Assembly (NCBI GenBank): GCA_964470785.1
Contig: CAYYED010000028.1
Location: 1-26,146 of the forward strand
From: CAYYED01 sp964470785
Lineage (GTDB): Bacteria; Patescibacteriota; Minisyncoccia; Minisyncoccales; PEYH01
DNA length: 26,146 nt
Direction of reading: 5' to 3'
In this document: positions 1 to 6,651 of the stretch, piece after piece
How the letters are laid out: every line of letters starts with the position of its first letter
Position numbering within the stretch: the stretch's first letter is position 1
The notes under the pieces: model-generated
Told to the model about the DNA's origin: nothing
Seen by the model: the letters and a program-made list of their open reading frames with translations, nothing else
Database searches by the model: none
Translations under genes and position numbers: made by a program

Positions 1-185
1 TAAATATAGAGAATATTCTTCGCTCTAATAATCCTGAAAGACAACTCAATTTAGGTTATAGTATTATTAGGCGAGAAGGAATACTTGTTAAAAGCGTGAA
101 GGGGCTTAAAGTAGAAGATCAAATAGATATTCAAGTTTCTGACGGAACTATTAAATCAAAGGTCAAGAACATAAATAATAAATAA
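1..185 (+). CDS. xseA: Exodeoxyribonuclease VII large subunit, C-terminal end (partial)
   Basis: This frame is open from the window edge (first full codon at 3) to a TAA at 183-185 and encodes about 60 residues. The fragment contains the LNLGYSIIRREG stretch followed by a basic, beta-rich tail, which matches the C-terminal end of XseA, where an R/L-GYS motif precedes a small beta domain. XseA is the catalytic subunit of ExoVII, which degrades single-stranded DNA into oligonucleotides. The gene for the small subunit, xseB, follows after 4 bp, the usual operon order, and supports the call. The catalytic part lies outside the window, so its integrity cannot be judged. Confidence 0.8.
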   Translation, partial: NIENILRSNNPERQLNLGYSIIRREGILVKSVKGLKVEDQIDIQVSDGTIKSKVKNINNK

Positions 186-189
186 AAAT

Positions 190-444
190 ATGGCAGAAAA
201 AGAAATAAAAAAAACAGACATTAGCCAGAGCTTAAAGGAGCTCGCCGAAATAGTTGATTGGTTTGAGCAACAGGAAGATATTGACGTTGAAAAAGGATTA
301 GAAAAAGTAAAGAAAGCGGCTACACTTATAAAAAACAGCAAAGGCAGGTTAGCAGAAATAGAGAATGAGTTTGAAGAAATAAAAAAAGAGATTGGAGTTG
401 AAAAGGGGAATGATGAAGATGAGGCCTATACTTATCCGGAGTAA
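190..444 (+). CDS. xseB: Exodeoxyribonuclease VII small subunit
   Basis: The 84-aa product is highly charged and helical. The pattern SLKELAEIVDWFEQ, then DIDVEKGLEKVKKAATLIKN, is the typical XseB helical hairpin (the usual family motif reads L..I...LE......E.....Y..G). XseB binds XseA in several copies to form the single-strand-specific ExoVII in the cytoplasm. The length matches the family (70-90 aa). The ATG lies 4 bp after the xseA stop, with no Shine-Dalgarno sequence, so translation is probably coupled. The acidic tail after residue 70 is likely disordered. The call is firm because of both sequence and context. Confidence 0.88.
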   Translation: MAEKEIKKTDISQSLKELAEIVDWFEQQEDIDVEKGLEKVKKAATLIKNSKGRLAEIENEFEEIKKEIGVEKGNDEDEAYTYPE

Positions 445-553
445 GAAAAATGGGGTCAGCTTTATTTTTAAACAAAGTCCTAAGGCAGGGTATTTCTGTA
501 CCACATAAGGGTAAGGGACAAAAAATGTGGCACGGGGCAAGCGGGGGATAGGT
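445..553. other. Intergenic stretch with a 9-bp inverted repeat
   Basis: No gene is supported between xseB and the promoter that follows. The stretch holds an inverted repeat, GTACCACAT at 498-506 and ATGTGGCAC at 525-533 (one mismatch, 18-bp loop). The stem has no following T-tract, so it is not a convincing terminator; it may be a remnant of a palindromic repeat. Confidence 0.4.
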
Positions 554-583
554 TTGATAAAAATTGGGGCGGCGTTGTATAAT
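554..583 (+). promoter_or_regulatory. Sigma70-type promoter for the anchored protein at 626
   Basis: TTGATA at 554-559 is followed after 18 bp by a perfect TATAAT at 578-583. The start codon of the next gene lies 43 bp downstream of the -10 box. The match to consensus is good; no experimental support is available. Confidence 0.6.
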
Positions 584-625
584 AAATATATTATAGTAAA
601 ATAGAATAATTAACTTTTGATAATT

Positions 626-1270
626 ATGACCAAAAACATAAGACGATGCTTTAATAAAGGAATTTCTACTCCTCTTGCTTTGGGAATAATTGCTATTATT
701 TCGGCTATAGCTGGAATATTAATTTGGTATTCAGCATCTAACATAGAACCGTATATTGAATTTAAAGAAAGTCAAAAAACCAATTTACCGGAAGATGAGA
801 TGGTGGATTGGAAGACGTATACTGATCAGGAACATGGTTTTAGTTTGCCTTATCCTCAAGGATGGGATTTTTACCAATTTGGAGGAGAGAACAGTTTAAT
901 GTTTGCCCCTCGGGAGATAGTTGATTCAATAAAGAAAACGTCCGGAGAAATTGGGGGAGGTAAATTTTTTACTATTATGGTTCATTACTACGATCAGGAA
1001 AAATACGAGAACGAACTCCAACCGCTTCTAATAACTAGCGATGAAGCAATTTCCGCAGAAAGCTTGGGGGAGATTGTTATTGATGATATTTCTGGGCAAG
1101 CTTATCTTAGAGAATACCTGATAGACCTTCCCGGTTTTTCCAAGGGCGATATTTCCCTAACCTATGTTATTCCTTATAGAAATGGATACTTATCCTTTGA
1201 ATTAGCTGATAACCAATACCGTCAAATCTTTGAGGAAATGATTGATTTGATAAAATTAAATCTTAACTAA
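626..1270 (+). CDS. Membrane-anchored protein of unknown function, PsbP-like fold possible
   Basis: The product is 214 aa when started at the ATG at 626; a TTG at 617 would add three residues but is less likely. An uncleaved anchor or signal helix spans about residues 13-35 (GISTPLALGIIAIISAIAG...WYS), and the rest is predicted outside the membrane. The segment from WKTYTDQEHGF to SLPYPQGW resembles the 'y.n...gfsi.yP..W' opening of PsbP/MOG1-like domains, which are often seen in small anchored proteins. No catalytic motif is visible. A good promoter lies just upstream, so it is probably transcribed separately from xseB. The function is unknown; the fold suggestion is an inference from one motif only. 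Confidence 0.65.
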   Translation: MTKNIRRCFNKGISTPLALGIIAIISAIAGILIWYSASNIEPYIEFKESQKTNLPEDEMVDWKTYTDQEHGFSLPYPQGWDFYQFGGENSLMFAPREIVDSIKKTSGEIGGGKFFTIMVHYYDQEKYENELQPLLITSDEAISAESLGEIVIDDISGQAYLREYLIDLPGFSKGDISLTYVIPYRNGYLSFELADNQYRQIFEEMIDLIKLNLN

Positions 1271-1398
1271 TTTCAATTTTTAGAATTAGTGCTTTAAAAA
1301 AGGACTTAATTCTAAGAAGATAGGGATTAACTCTATTTTTACATAAATCTCTTGGGGGAAAATTAATTGGAAAAATATAGTCAAGAAGAACAAGGCGA

Positions 1399-1432
1399 TA
1401 CTCAATTTTCTACGATCGTAGAAAGTTGAGTA
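1399..1432. repeat. 34-bp near-perfect palindrome centred on CGATCG
   Basis: The two 17-bp arms meet at CGATCG (1413-1418) and differ at a single position (T in one arm, C at the mirror position of the other). Starting TACTCAA and ending TTGAGTA, it has no loop, so it fits a dimer binding site or a cruciform-forming element better than an RNA terminator. Confidence 0.75.
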
Positions 1433-1435
1433 CAG

Positions 1436-1459
1436 GCGCAGAGCAAGGCGCAGTGCAAG
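1436..1459. repeat. Two tandem 12-bp repeats, GCGCAGWGCAAG
   Basis: GCGCAGAGCAAG (1436-1447) is directly followed by GCGCAGTGCAAG (1448-1459) and a partial third unit GCATAG. They abut the 34-bp palindrome, suggesting one composite element. Confidence 0.6.
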
Positions 1460-1502
1460 GCATAGAATAAAAAACCAAAAGCGGAAAGATTAATTGAAAA
1501 AC

Positions 1503-1528
1503 AAAACCCGAGAATTCTCTCGGGTTTT
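1503..1528 (-). terminator. Rho-independent terminator for the zinc-ribbon gene
   Basis: A 10-bp perfect stem (AAAACCCGAG 1503-1512; CTCGGGTTTT 1519-1528) with a 6-nt loop. It lies about 20 bp beyond the stop of the minus-strand gene at 1550. T-runs exist on both sides, so it could also stop plus-strand transcription. Confidence 0.75.
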
Positions 1529-1549
1529 GCTATGTAGGGGAAGAAGAGT

Positions 1550-2122
1550 TTATTTGGGCAGGTTTAAAAGTATTTTAGTAAGTGTCGGATACTGGGTGGC
1601 TAATTTATATTTAAAAAGTTTAGTTAAAATCAAAAGATCGGTTATTTCGGACCGAATGCTTTCAGGGCCAATAAAAATTTCTTTGGTTTCTGAAATTAAA
1701 TTTTTTGCATAATTGTTTAACACCTCATAGTCTGCTTTATTTTTTATATATTTAATAATTTTTTCGAATTCATTTCGCTCCAACCATATTCCTTTGCATA
1801 CTCCGCAAACATCAATTTCAATATCTGAATCGCCATAATTTATTTTATAGAGCGGAATTTCGCACCGAGGGCAGAACTTAATATCTTTTTCAGCTTTAAA
1901 CTTTACACTATCCTTCCATAAATCAAATTTAAACCAATCCAAACTTTTGTCTTTCAATTCAACATCTACCCATATTGCATCCTGGGCCTTTTTATCTTTA
2001 GCAAGACGCAGTTCGTTCCGCTCAAACCAAAGGCCATCGCAGGAAGGACAGCGGTCGATAACCACATCGCCAATTTTTATTTTTTCTGATAATTTTTTGG
2101 TTTTGCATTTTGGACAATTCAT
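1550..2122 (-). CDS. Double zinc-ribbon (zf-TFIIB type) protein
   Basis: The 190-aa product has two treble-Cys zinc ribbons of the zf-TFIIB family: C3/C6 with C25/C28 and C84/C87 with C106/C109. Each is followed by the family signature 'C..C.G.W(L/F)ERNE', here SCDGLWFERNE and VCKGIWLERNE. Proteins of this family are thought to bind nucleic acids or act as zinc-structured adaptors, but the true role is unknown. The C-terminal 70 residues are helical and basic with no recognised motif. The gene stands alone, with its own terminator downstream and a repeat-rich gap upstream. The start ATG directly precedes the first CPKC motif and has no SD sequence. Confidence 0.8.
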   Translation of the reverse strand: MNCPKCKTKKLSEKIKIGDVVIDRCPSCDGLWFERNELRLAKDKKAQDAIWVDVELKDKSLDWFKFDLWKDSVKFKAEKDIKFCPRCEIPLYKINYGDSDIEIDVCGVCKGIWLERNEFEKIIKYIKNKADYEVLNNYAKNLISETKEIFIGPESIRSEITDLLILTKLFKYKLATQYPTLTKILLNLPK

Positions 2123-2144
2123 GTTTTTAAACTTTTAATTATAA

Positions 2145-2210
2145 AAACCTTGATTCTCGCTTCGCTCGAATTAAGAACCTTTCGCTCCGCTCAAGAACCT
2201 TTAAATTAAA
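2145..2210. repeat. Short imperfect direct repeats, CGCTYCGCTCRA-type
   Basis: Two adjacent similar units, CGCTTCGCTCGAATTAAGAA and CGCTCCGCTCAAGAACC, lie between divergent genes. The wording is typical of 'cgaagcgagc' dispersed repeats; the murC 3' end carries the reverse sense (AAAGCGAGCGAATGAG). Confidence 0.45.
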
Positions 2211-2385
2211 GTGGTTAGCAAATATCCTTTAATTATTATAATAGATTTCATCCTCTATATCAGTTATATCATAAAAATTTAATAAGCGGTAGAGTAGAAA
2301 AATATGTTAAAATAAATAATAAATGCGGGCAAGCAAAGATTATAATTTATTTACAATTATATCTTTTTGCCTGATAATTATATTT

Positions 2386-2838
2386 ATGGAAAAATATTTC
2401 ACCAAACAAGGATTGCAAAAATTTAAAAAAGAGTTGGACTATTTGGAAAAAGTAAAAAGAAAGGAAGTGATTGAAAAAATTAAATATGCAGCAGACCAGG
2501 GCGATTTGAGCGAGAACGCGGGTTATACTACGGCCAAAGAAGAACAATCCTTTATTGAAAGCAGAATAAAAGAATTAAAAGAAATTGTTGCACAAGCGCA
2601 AGTAATTCATGGTTCATCCAATGGAAAGGTTGAGCCCGGCTCAATCATTTATTTAGAATCCAAAGAAGGCAAGGAAAAATATCAAATTGTCGCCTCCGAG
2701 GAGGCAGATATTTTGGCAGGCAAAGTTTCCTCCCAATCACCTTTTGGCCGGTCGTTTTTGGGAAAAAAGCAGGGCGATGTTGTGGAAATAAATGTTCCGG
2801 CCGGAAAAAAGAAATATAAGATTATTAAGGTGGTATGA
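2386..2838 (+). CDS. greA: Transcription elongation factor GreA
   Basis: The product is 150 aa when started at the ATG at 2386 (MEKYFTKQGL...), which fits the GreA N-terminus. An in-frame ATG at 2323 would add 21 hydrophobic residues foreign to the family, so it was rejected. The N-terminal coiled coil (to about residue 72) carries the tip motif GDLSENAGY, whose acidic residues reach into the RNA polymerase secondary channel to stimulate cleavage of backtracked RNA. The C-terminal FKBP-like domain ends with SPFGRSFLGKKQGD. The stop codon overlaps the next start (ATGA), so the following fusion gene is translationally coupled. Confidence 0.95.
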   Translation: MEKYFTKQGLQKFKKELDYLEKVKRKEVIEKIKYAADQGDLSENAGYTTAKEEQSFIESRIKELKEIVAQAQVIHGSSNGKVEPGSIIYLESKEGKEKYQIVASEEADILAGKVSSQSPFGRSFLGKKQGDVVEINVPAGKKKYKIIKVV

Positions 2839-3635
2839 GCCAAAAAACCGGAGAAAAGAAAAGTTTTTTTTCTAAAGTCATAAGCGTAGTTTCCAAAATT
2901 CCTAAGGGCCAGTTTTTAACTTACCAACAAGTGGCAAAATATGCCGGCTCTCCCGGGGCAGTACGCGCAGTGGGCAATATTTTGGCAAAAAATAAAAGGC
3001 CAGATATTCCTTGCCATAGAGTGATCAAATCAAATTTTTGCGCAGGCGGATTTCGTGGCCAAAAAGAAGATTCTTGGGATAAGGCCGCTTATTTGCTTAA
3101 GGAAGGAGATATAGGGGTGATCCCTACTGATACTATTTATGGTGTAGTGGGCTCTGCCTTGAATAAAAAGACGGTAGAGAAGATATATAGGTTGCGCAAG
3201 CGTGGCTTGCAAAGACCAATGATTGTTTTAATATCCTCTCAAAGCGAACTTAAAGGATTTGGCATAAAGCTTAATGCCGGACAAAAGAAAATTTTAAAAA
3301 AGTTTTGGCCCGGGAAAGTCAGTATTATTTTAAATTGTCCTTCTGCCAAATTTTCTTATCTCCACAGGAATACTAAAACTCTTGCCTTTAGAGTGCCAGC
3401 TAAAAAGGAAATTTTAGAGCTTTTAAAAATTACCGGACCTTTGGTAGCGCCCAGCGCCAATTGGGAAAATTATCCTCCATCCACTACCATTGTCAATGCA
3501 AGAAAATATTTTGGGGATAAGGTTTTTTACCTTGACAGAGGAAGAATTAAAAGTGAGCCCTCGTCTTTGATTAGGATTGACGGCAACAAAATTGAGAGAT
3601 TGCGCGGAAGAGCAAAGCCATTGTATAATAAATAA
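2835..3635 (+). CDS. Fusion: O6-methylguanine-DNA methyltransferase domain + TsaC/Sua5 threonylcarbamoyl-AMP synthase
   Basis: The 266-aa product joins two families. Residues 11-88 are the MGMT catalytic/DNA-binding domain: helix-turn-helix around TYQQVAKYAG, GAVRAVGNILAKN, and the acceptor motif PCHRV with Cys60 intact; such domains remove alkyl groups from guanine O6. Residues 83-263 are a YrdC/Sua5 domain: GVIPTDTIYG, RKRGLQRPM (substrate-binding K/R), FWPGKVSIIL and APSAN at 205-209. TsaC makes threonylcarbamoyl-AMP for tRNA t6A37. The MGMT end (KAAYLLKEG) serves as the first YrdC helix, so the junction is seamless, with no linker. The MGMT half lacks the N-terminal ribonuclease-like domain of Ada/Ogt. 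It overlaps greA by 4 bp (ATGA). Confidence 0.88.
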   Translation: MSQKTGEKKSFFSKVISVVSKIPKGQFLTYQQVAKYAGSPGAVRAVGNILAKNKRPDIPCHRVIKSNFCAGGFRGQKEDSWDKAAYLLKEGDIGVIPTDTIYGVVGSALNKKTVEKIYRLRKRGLQRPMIVLISSQSELKGFGIKLNAGQKKILKKFWPGKVSIILNCPSAKFSYLHRNTKTLAFRVPAKKEILELLKITGPLVAPSANWENYPPSTTIVNARKYFGDKVFYLDRGRIKSEPSSLIRIDGNKIERLRGRAKPLYNK

Positions 3636-3640
3636 AAATT

Positions 3641-3847
3641 ATGGGTTTGGTTAAAACAATTTTCTTTGCTTTATTTTTGCTGGTTTTATTAATTTTTGTC
3701 CTGTTTTCCGTAGTGTATTTTTATCACTTTAGGCGATTTGGCTTGCCCAAAGATCAGAACGCCAAAAGATTGCTTAATATTTTTTTAATTGGTGGAATTA
3801 TTTTAATAATTATTTCTTTAGGTTCGTTAATCCTCAATTTAATATGA
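3641..3847 (+). CDS. Small two-helix membrane protein
   Basis: The 68-aa protein has two clear transmembrane helices (about residues 5-27 and 46-67) joined by a basic loop (YHFRRFGLPKDQNAKR) that probably faces the cytoplasm. It starts 5 bp after the fusion gene and overlaps the next gene by 4 bp (ATGA), so it belongs to the greA operon and may work with the downstream bPH2-type protein. No family is recognised. The open frame is short but its hydrophobic pattern and tight packing argue that it is real. Confidence 0.7.
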   Translation: MGLVKTIFFALFLLVLLIFVLFSVVYFYHFRRFGLPKDQNAKRLLNIFLIGGIILIIISLGSLILNLI

Positions 3848-4395
3848 TTAAGATTAAACCGGGAGAAGAAGTAAAAATTTTAAAAAGAAGACACCCCTTT
3901 GTTTTAATAATAGAACTTATCCCGATAGCCATTTTTTTTCTGATATTTGTTGTTGCCATTATTTATTTCTTTTTTTCTTCTTTATTTTGGCCGGAAGCAC
4001 TATTAAATTTTCATCCGGCACTCGAGAATTTTAATTTGTGTTATGCAGCAATCTTTTTCCTTTCCTTGGGCCTTATTTTCTGCTGGATGATTGGTTTTCT
4101 GATAACTATTCATTATTACCTTGATTGTTGGGTAATTACCGACCGAAGAACCATTCACGCGGAATTAAGAGGGTTTTTTAGTCGGATTTATTCAAGTGTT
4201 TATCATGATAAAATACAGGATGTTACCATAGACACTCAGGGGCTTTTTGCCACACTGCTTCATTACGGCGATATCCACGTTCAAACAGCCGGGGGCTTTA
4301 GAGAATTTGCTTGCAAACAGATACCCGACCCTTATCATACTAAAGACACGCTTTTAGACGCAAAGAAAGATTATGTAAAAAGCTTAAGAGGTTAA
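3844..4395 (+). CDS. Membrane protein with bacterial PH domain (bPH2, DUF304-like)
   Basis: The 183-aa protein has two transmembrane helices (about residues 18-45 and 66-92) followed by a bPH2-type domain. The signature starts at the membrane exit with WVITDRRTIH, then GFFSRIYSSVYHDKIQDVTID, LLHYGDIHVQTAG and FACKQIPDP, as in YdbS/YdbT and related DUF304 proteins. Their role is poorly known; some confer stress or bacteriocin resistance. The domain is probably cytoplasmic. It closes the greA cluster and is followed by a repeat element and a terminator. Confidence 0.82.
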   Translation: MIKIKPGEEVKILKRRHPFVLIIELIPIAIFFLIFVVAIIYFFFSSLFWPEALLNFHPALENFNLCYAAIFFLSLGLIFCWMIGFLITIHYYLDCWVITDRRTIHAELRGFFSRIYSSVYHDKIQDVTIDTQGLFATLLHYGDIHVQTAGGFREFACKQIPDPYHTKDTLLDAKKDYVKSLRG

Positions 4396-4495
4396 TGGCT
4401 ATATTATGCCAAATACCCCATCCCCTCTCCTTTCTCCTCCTTCCCCAAGGGAAGGGGGAGGATAAAGAAGGGGGTCATTTGGCCAATAACCGTAA
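4394..4495. repeat. MITE-like palindromic repeat, CCTCCCC-family, copy 1
   Basis: The left end TAATGGCTATATTATGCCAA and the right end (reverse complement GGTTATTGGCCAAATGACCCCC) are imperfect inverted repeats sharing GCCAAAT and ACCCC. The centre is the palindrome CCTTCCCCAAGGGAAGGGGGAGG. A second copy, inverted, lies at 25946-26079 and shares the outer flank (TTAATGGCTATAT.GCCARATACCCCATCCCC), so the family unit extends beyond the central palindrome. The left end begins at the stop codon of the bPH2 gene. Confidence 0.7.
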
Positions 4496-4509
4496 TTATA
4501 TTTATTTCT

Positions 4510-4538
4510 AAAAGGCCGAAAAGTTTTTCGGGCTTTTT
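4510..4538 (+). terminator. Rho-independent terminator of the greA cluster
   Basis: An AAAAGGCCGAAAA / TTTTCGGGCTTTTT stem-loop followed by T-rich sequence, about 115 bp after the bPH2 gene and beyond the repeat element. Confidence 0.6.
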
Positions 4539-4555
4539 ATTTTATGTTAAGATAG

Positions 4556-4830
4556 AAGAAGGACCTGCCTCGCTGACGCTTGGCAGAACCTTGAATGCTT
4601 GCTTTCAGCAAGCCATGTCGTTGTTGTCATTGCGAGGCCGTCCCTCCTCGTCATTGCGAGGCCGTTAGGCCGAAGCAATCTATCTGTGAGATTGTTTCGC
4701 GTGAGATTGCTTTGTCGTTCCCTTCGATCTCTCCTCTCAATGACGGGGTACATAGGGATTGCTTCCTGCCACGCCTGCCACGCGGGCTTGCGGTCGCAAC
4801 GACATATGAGTCATCGTCATAAGGTAAAAA
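4556..4830. repeat. Cluster of REP-like elements
   Basis: The stretch contains a perfect hairpin (GCTTGCT..AGCAAGC at 4597-4613), two direct copies of TCATTGCGAGGCCGT (about 4627 and 4651), then repeated AGATTG.TT units and an inverted GTCATTG-type end (CTCAATGACG at 4735-4744). This is the well-known style of 'gtcattgcgagg...aagcaatc' dispersed repeats. Open frames across it are by-products of the repeat and were not called as genes. Confidence 0.7.
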
Positions 4831-4846
4831 ACCTTGTTTAAGAAAT

Positions 4847-6148
4847 ATGACCAAAGAGGGCTGGTATAAAATTATTATTGTTTTTTTTATTTTTGCTTTT
4901 TTTAATGCTTTTGTAGCAGCTTTTTGGCTTTGGCAGGAATGGCAAGGATTTGAGCCGGATGTGTATTATTATGTTCCCCCAGATAGGTCATTTATTTATA
5001 GTTCCCGGGAAATAGGAAAATTTGGTTTTGAAAAATATATTGAAGACAAGGTGACAAGTGAAAGAGCTCGCTTAATTCAAGAAGAAAAGAGTTTTATTGA
5101 TTTAGATCTTGAGGATATGGAGCTTAGTTTATACCGGCAGGGAGAGAAGCACAAAACTTTTCCTGTTTTAAGTAAAGGAAAAGAAGGCAGCTGGTGGGAA
5201 ACAGCTCCCGGAGTATATTTTGTTGGAGATAAAGTAGTTTATTATTATGTCGCTCGCGCCGATATCTGGGTGCCTTATGCGGTACAATTTTATGGCAACT
5301 TTTTTATTCATGGCTGGCCTTATTATTCCGGAGGCAGAGATTTGCCCAAAGGACCTTCTTCGGGGTGCATAAGATTGGACACCGATGATGCTACCGTAGT
5401 TTATGAGTTTGCCCAAAGAGGTATGCCAGTTTTGGTTTTTGACGAAAAACCTATTTCTAACTTGCCGGCTCTAATATCCCAACAAGAAAAAATTTCTTCT
5501 TTGGAAGTATTAAGCGAGGCATTAATGGCTGCTGATTTAGACACCGGAGAAGTGCTTTTAGACAAAAAGATAAAAAAAGAATTTTATGCAGGTCCTTTAG
5601 TGGAGGCAATGATGGCTTTGGCTGCCAGTGAAATTGTTAATTTAAAGCATACCATTGTTGCCCGGGAATGGATGTTTTCAGAAATAGGCGAAAATATTAT
5701 TAAACCAGGCAAAAGTTACCAAGGATATGAGCTCATTGACCTATTGCTGCAAAAAAATTCCAAGGAAGCAGCACTAACTTTAGCCCGCTTTTTTACTCCT
5801 GATCTTTTTGTTATTGCTATGAATACTAAAGCCAAAGCCATTGGCATGGACAATACTCAATTTGTCGACATTACCGGCGCCTCTCAAGAAAACATTACAA
5901 CACTTTATGACGCTGCAAGAATGATGCGTTATATCCACCAGTATCGCGGTTTTATTTTTGAAACTAACAAAGAACTGAAAGGTCCGAGCCTGGGCGGAAC
6001 AGAATCACTTTTTGCTTTTTTAAAAATGAAGACACCGGATAATGCTTCCAGAAATATTTTCATTGCCATTGCCGATTCTCCTGTTCTTACCCAAGATTTT
6101 GAGACCGTTTTATTCTGGCTTGAGGATAATTTAGGATTAAAAAAATAG
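4847..6148 (+). CDS. L,D-transpeptidase (YkuD) fused to a catalytically degenerate D-Ala-D-Ala carboxypeptidase (S11) domain
   Basis: The 433-aa protein has an N-terminal anchor (residues 8-29), then a YkuD domain (about 100-200) with the catalytic pattern HG at 155-156 and SSGCIRL at 171-177; Cys174 is the nucleophile that forms 3-3 peptidoglycan cross-links. Residues 220-430 resemble a serine-type D,D-carboxypeptidase (S11): KAKAIGMDNTQFVDITGAS and TTLYDAARMMRYI are clear family blocks. The S11 catalytic residues are missing. The SxxK position reads PLVE (250-253), the SxN position reads KNS (303-305), and KTG reads LGG. The second half is therefore probably a pseudoenzyme that binds, rather than cuts, peptide stems. 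The gene stands alone behind a repeat cluster. Its terminator overlaps the stop codon. Confidence 0.85.
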   Translation: MTKEGWYKIIIVFFIFAFFNAFVAAFWLWQEWQGFEPDVYYYVPPDRSFIYSSREIGKFGFEKYIEDKVTSERARLIQEEKSFIDLDLEDMELSLYRQGEKHKTFPVLSKGKEGSWWETAPGVYFVGDKVVYYYVARADIWVPYAVQFYGNFFIHGWPYYSGGRDLPKGPSSGCIRLDTDDATVVYEFAQRGMPVLVFDEKPISNLPALISQQEKISSLEVLSEALMAADLDTGEVLLDKKIKKEFYAGPLVEAMMALAASEIVNLKHTIVAREWMFSEIGENIIKPGKSYQGYELIDLLLQKNSKEAALTLARFFTPDLFVIAMNTKAKAIGMDNTQFVDITGASQENITTLYDAARMMRYIHQYRGFIFETNKELKGPSLGGTESLFAFLKMKTPDNASRNIFIAIADSPVLTQDFETVLFWLEDNLGLKK

Positions 6149-6169
6149 AGGTTGGGCTTCTATTTTTTT
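6139..6169 (+). terminator. Terminator overlapping the stop codon of the L,D-transpeptidase gene
   Basis: An 11-bp stem AAAAAAATAGA (6139-6149) / TCTATTTTTTT (6159-6169) with a 9-nt G-rich loop and a T-run. The stop TAG at 6146-6148 lies inside the left arm. The stem is AT-rich, so strength is uncertain. Confidence 0.55.
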
Positions 6170-6234
6170 TAGCAAGAGGTTTTTACGGGAGCGGGGGATA
6201 ATGAGAGCGTGTCGTTAGAAAAGTAAATTTTTGT

Positions 6235-6240
6235 TAAAAT
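6235..6240 (+). promoter_or_regulatory. -10-like box (TAAAAT) placed for a very short or absent leader
   Basis: TAAAAT at 6235-6240 ends 6 bp before the ATG at 6247, so transcription would start near the start codon itself. No good -35 box is seen. Upstream of greA the same GTTAAAAT string occurs at 2306-2313. Confidence 0.35.
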
Positions 6241-6246
6241 GTAATT

Positions 6247-6534
6247 ATGGGAGAGAATGGTAAGAAAAATTGGTCGGGTTATGTGACCAAACACAGCGAT
6301 GCTCTGGATTTAGAGCAAGGAATTTTTACTTGGAAAGACCCGAAGAGAATTGCGCAATCATTAAAGAAATCGTCAGAAGAAAGCACCCGGCGCAAAGGCA
6401 CGCCTTTTCAGTCGGCAATGTCTATGCTTAATTTCTATATCAACCGCGCCGGAAAGAGTTTAGACCCAGAACAACGCCGAATTTTAGAACAAGCCAAAGA
6501 AAAATTGCGCTTACTTTTCGGGAAAAAAGGATAG
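6247..6534 (+). CDS. DUF3175 family protein
   Basis: The 95-aa protein is easily recognised by its block order: NWSGYVTKHSDALDLEQGIF, then WKDPKRIAQSLKKSSEES, RRKGTPFQSAMSMLNFYINR and AGKSLDPEQRRILEQAKEKL. This is the complete DUF3175 domain with no extension. The family has no assigned function; its proteins are small, basic and probably cytoplasmic. It stands alone, with a -10 box close to the start and a weak hairpin after the stop. No SD sequence is present. Confidence 0.85.
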   Translation: MGENGKKNWSGYVTKHSDALDLEQGIFTWKDPKRIAQSLKKSSEESTRRKGTPFQSAMSMLNFYINRAGKSLDPEQRRILEQAKEKLRLLFGKKG

Positions 6535-6554
6535 AGGTCAGGTCTCTGTTTTTT
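6535..6554 (+). terminator. Weak hairpin plus T-run after the DUF3175 gene
   Basis: A 4-5 bp stem (AGAG/CTCT) at 6535-6549 followed by TTTTTTT at 6548-6554. The stem is short; the call rests mainly on position and the T-run. Confidence 0.35.
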
Positions 6555-6587
6555 TGCTCAAAATCGTGCCAAATTAAAATAATGCGT

Positions 6588-6643
6588 TGGGAGCCCGCGC
6601 CGGCAGTGGGCTCACAGCGGCGGCGAGAGGGGGACTGTCCCCC
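6588..6643. repeat. GC-rich inverted repeats
   Basis: GAGCCC...GGGCTC (6591-6613) and the 15-bp GGGGGACTGTCCCCC (6629-6643) lie between DUF3175 and the DUF167 gene. Base composition is far above the surroundings, which suggests an inserted repeat or a structured leader for the next gene. Confidence 0.45.
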
Positions 6644-6651
6644 TTAAATAA

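Larger units (their letters stand above)
1271..1500. other. Intergenic region with several inverted and tandem repeats
   Basis: No gene is seen here. It contains a 9-bp inverted repeat (TTAGAATTA at 1280-1288, TAATTCTAA at 1307-1315) just after the upstream gene, possibly a weak terminator. It also holds a 34-bp near-perfect palindrome at 1399-1432 and two tandem 12-mers of form GCGCAGWGCAAG at 1436-1459, both listed separately. Confidence 0.5.

Noticed and set aside
1494..1712. Plus-strand frame opposite the zinc-ribbon gene
   Set aside because: It begins in the terminator and runs antisense to a gene with clear zinc motifs; its composition is that of a shadow frame.
2323..2385. Longer GreA with 21 extra N-terminal residues
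   Set aside because: The extension is hydrophobic and unlike any GreA N-terminus; MEKYFTKQGL at 2386 is the family start.
4547..4854. Open reading frames on both strands across the 4.6-4.85 kb stretch
   Set aside because: They translate REP-like repeats (HCEA.RPKQS and similar strings on several frames at once) and lack start signals, so they are not genes.
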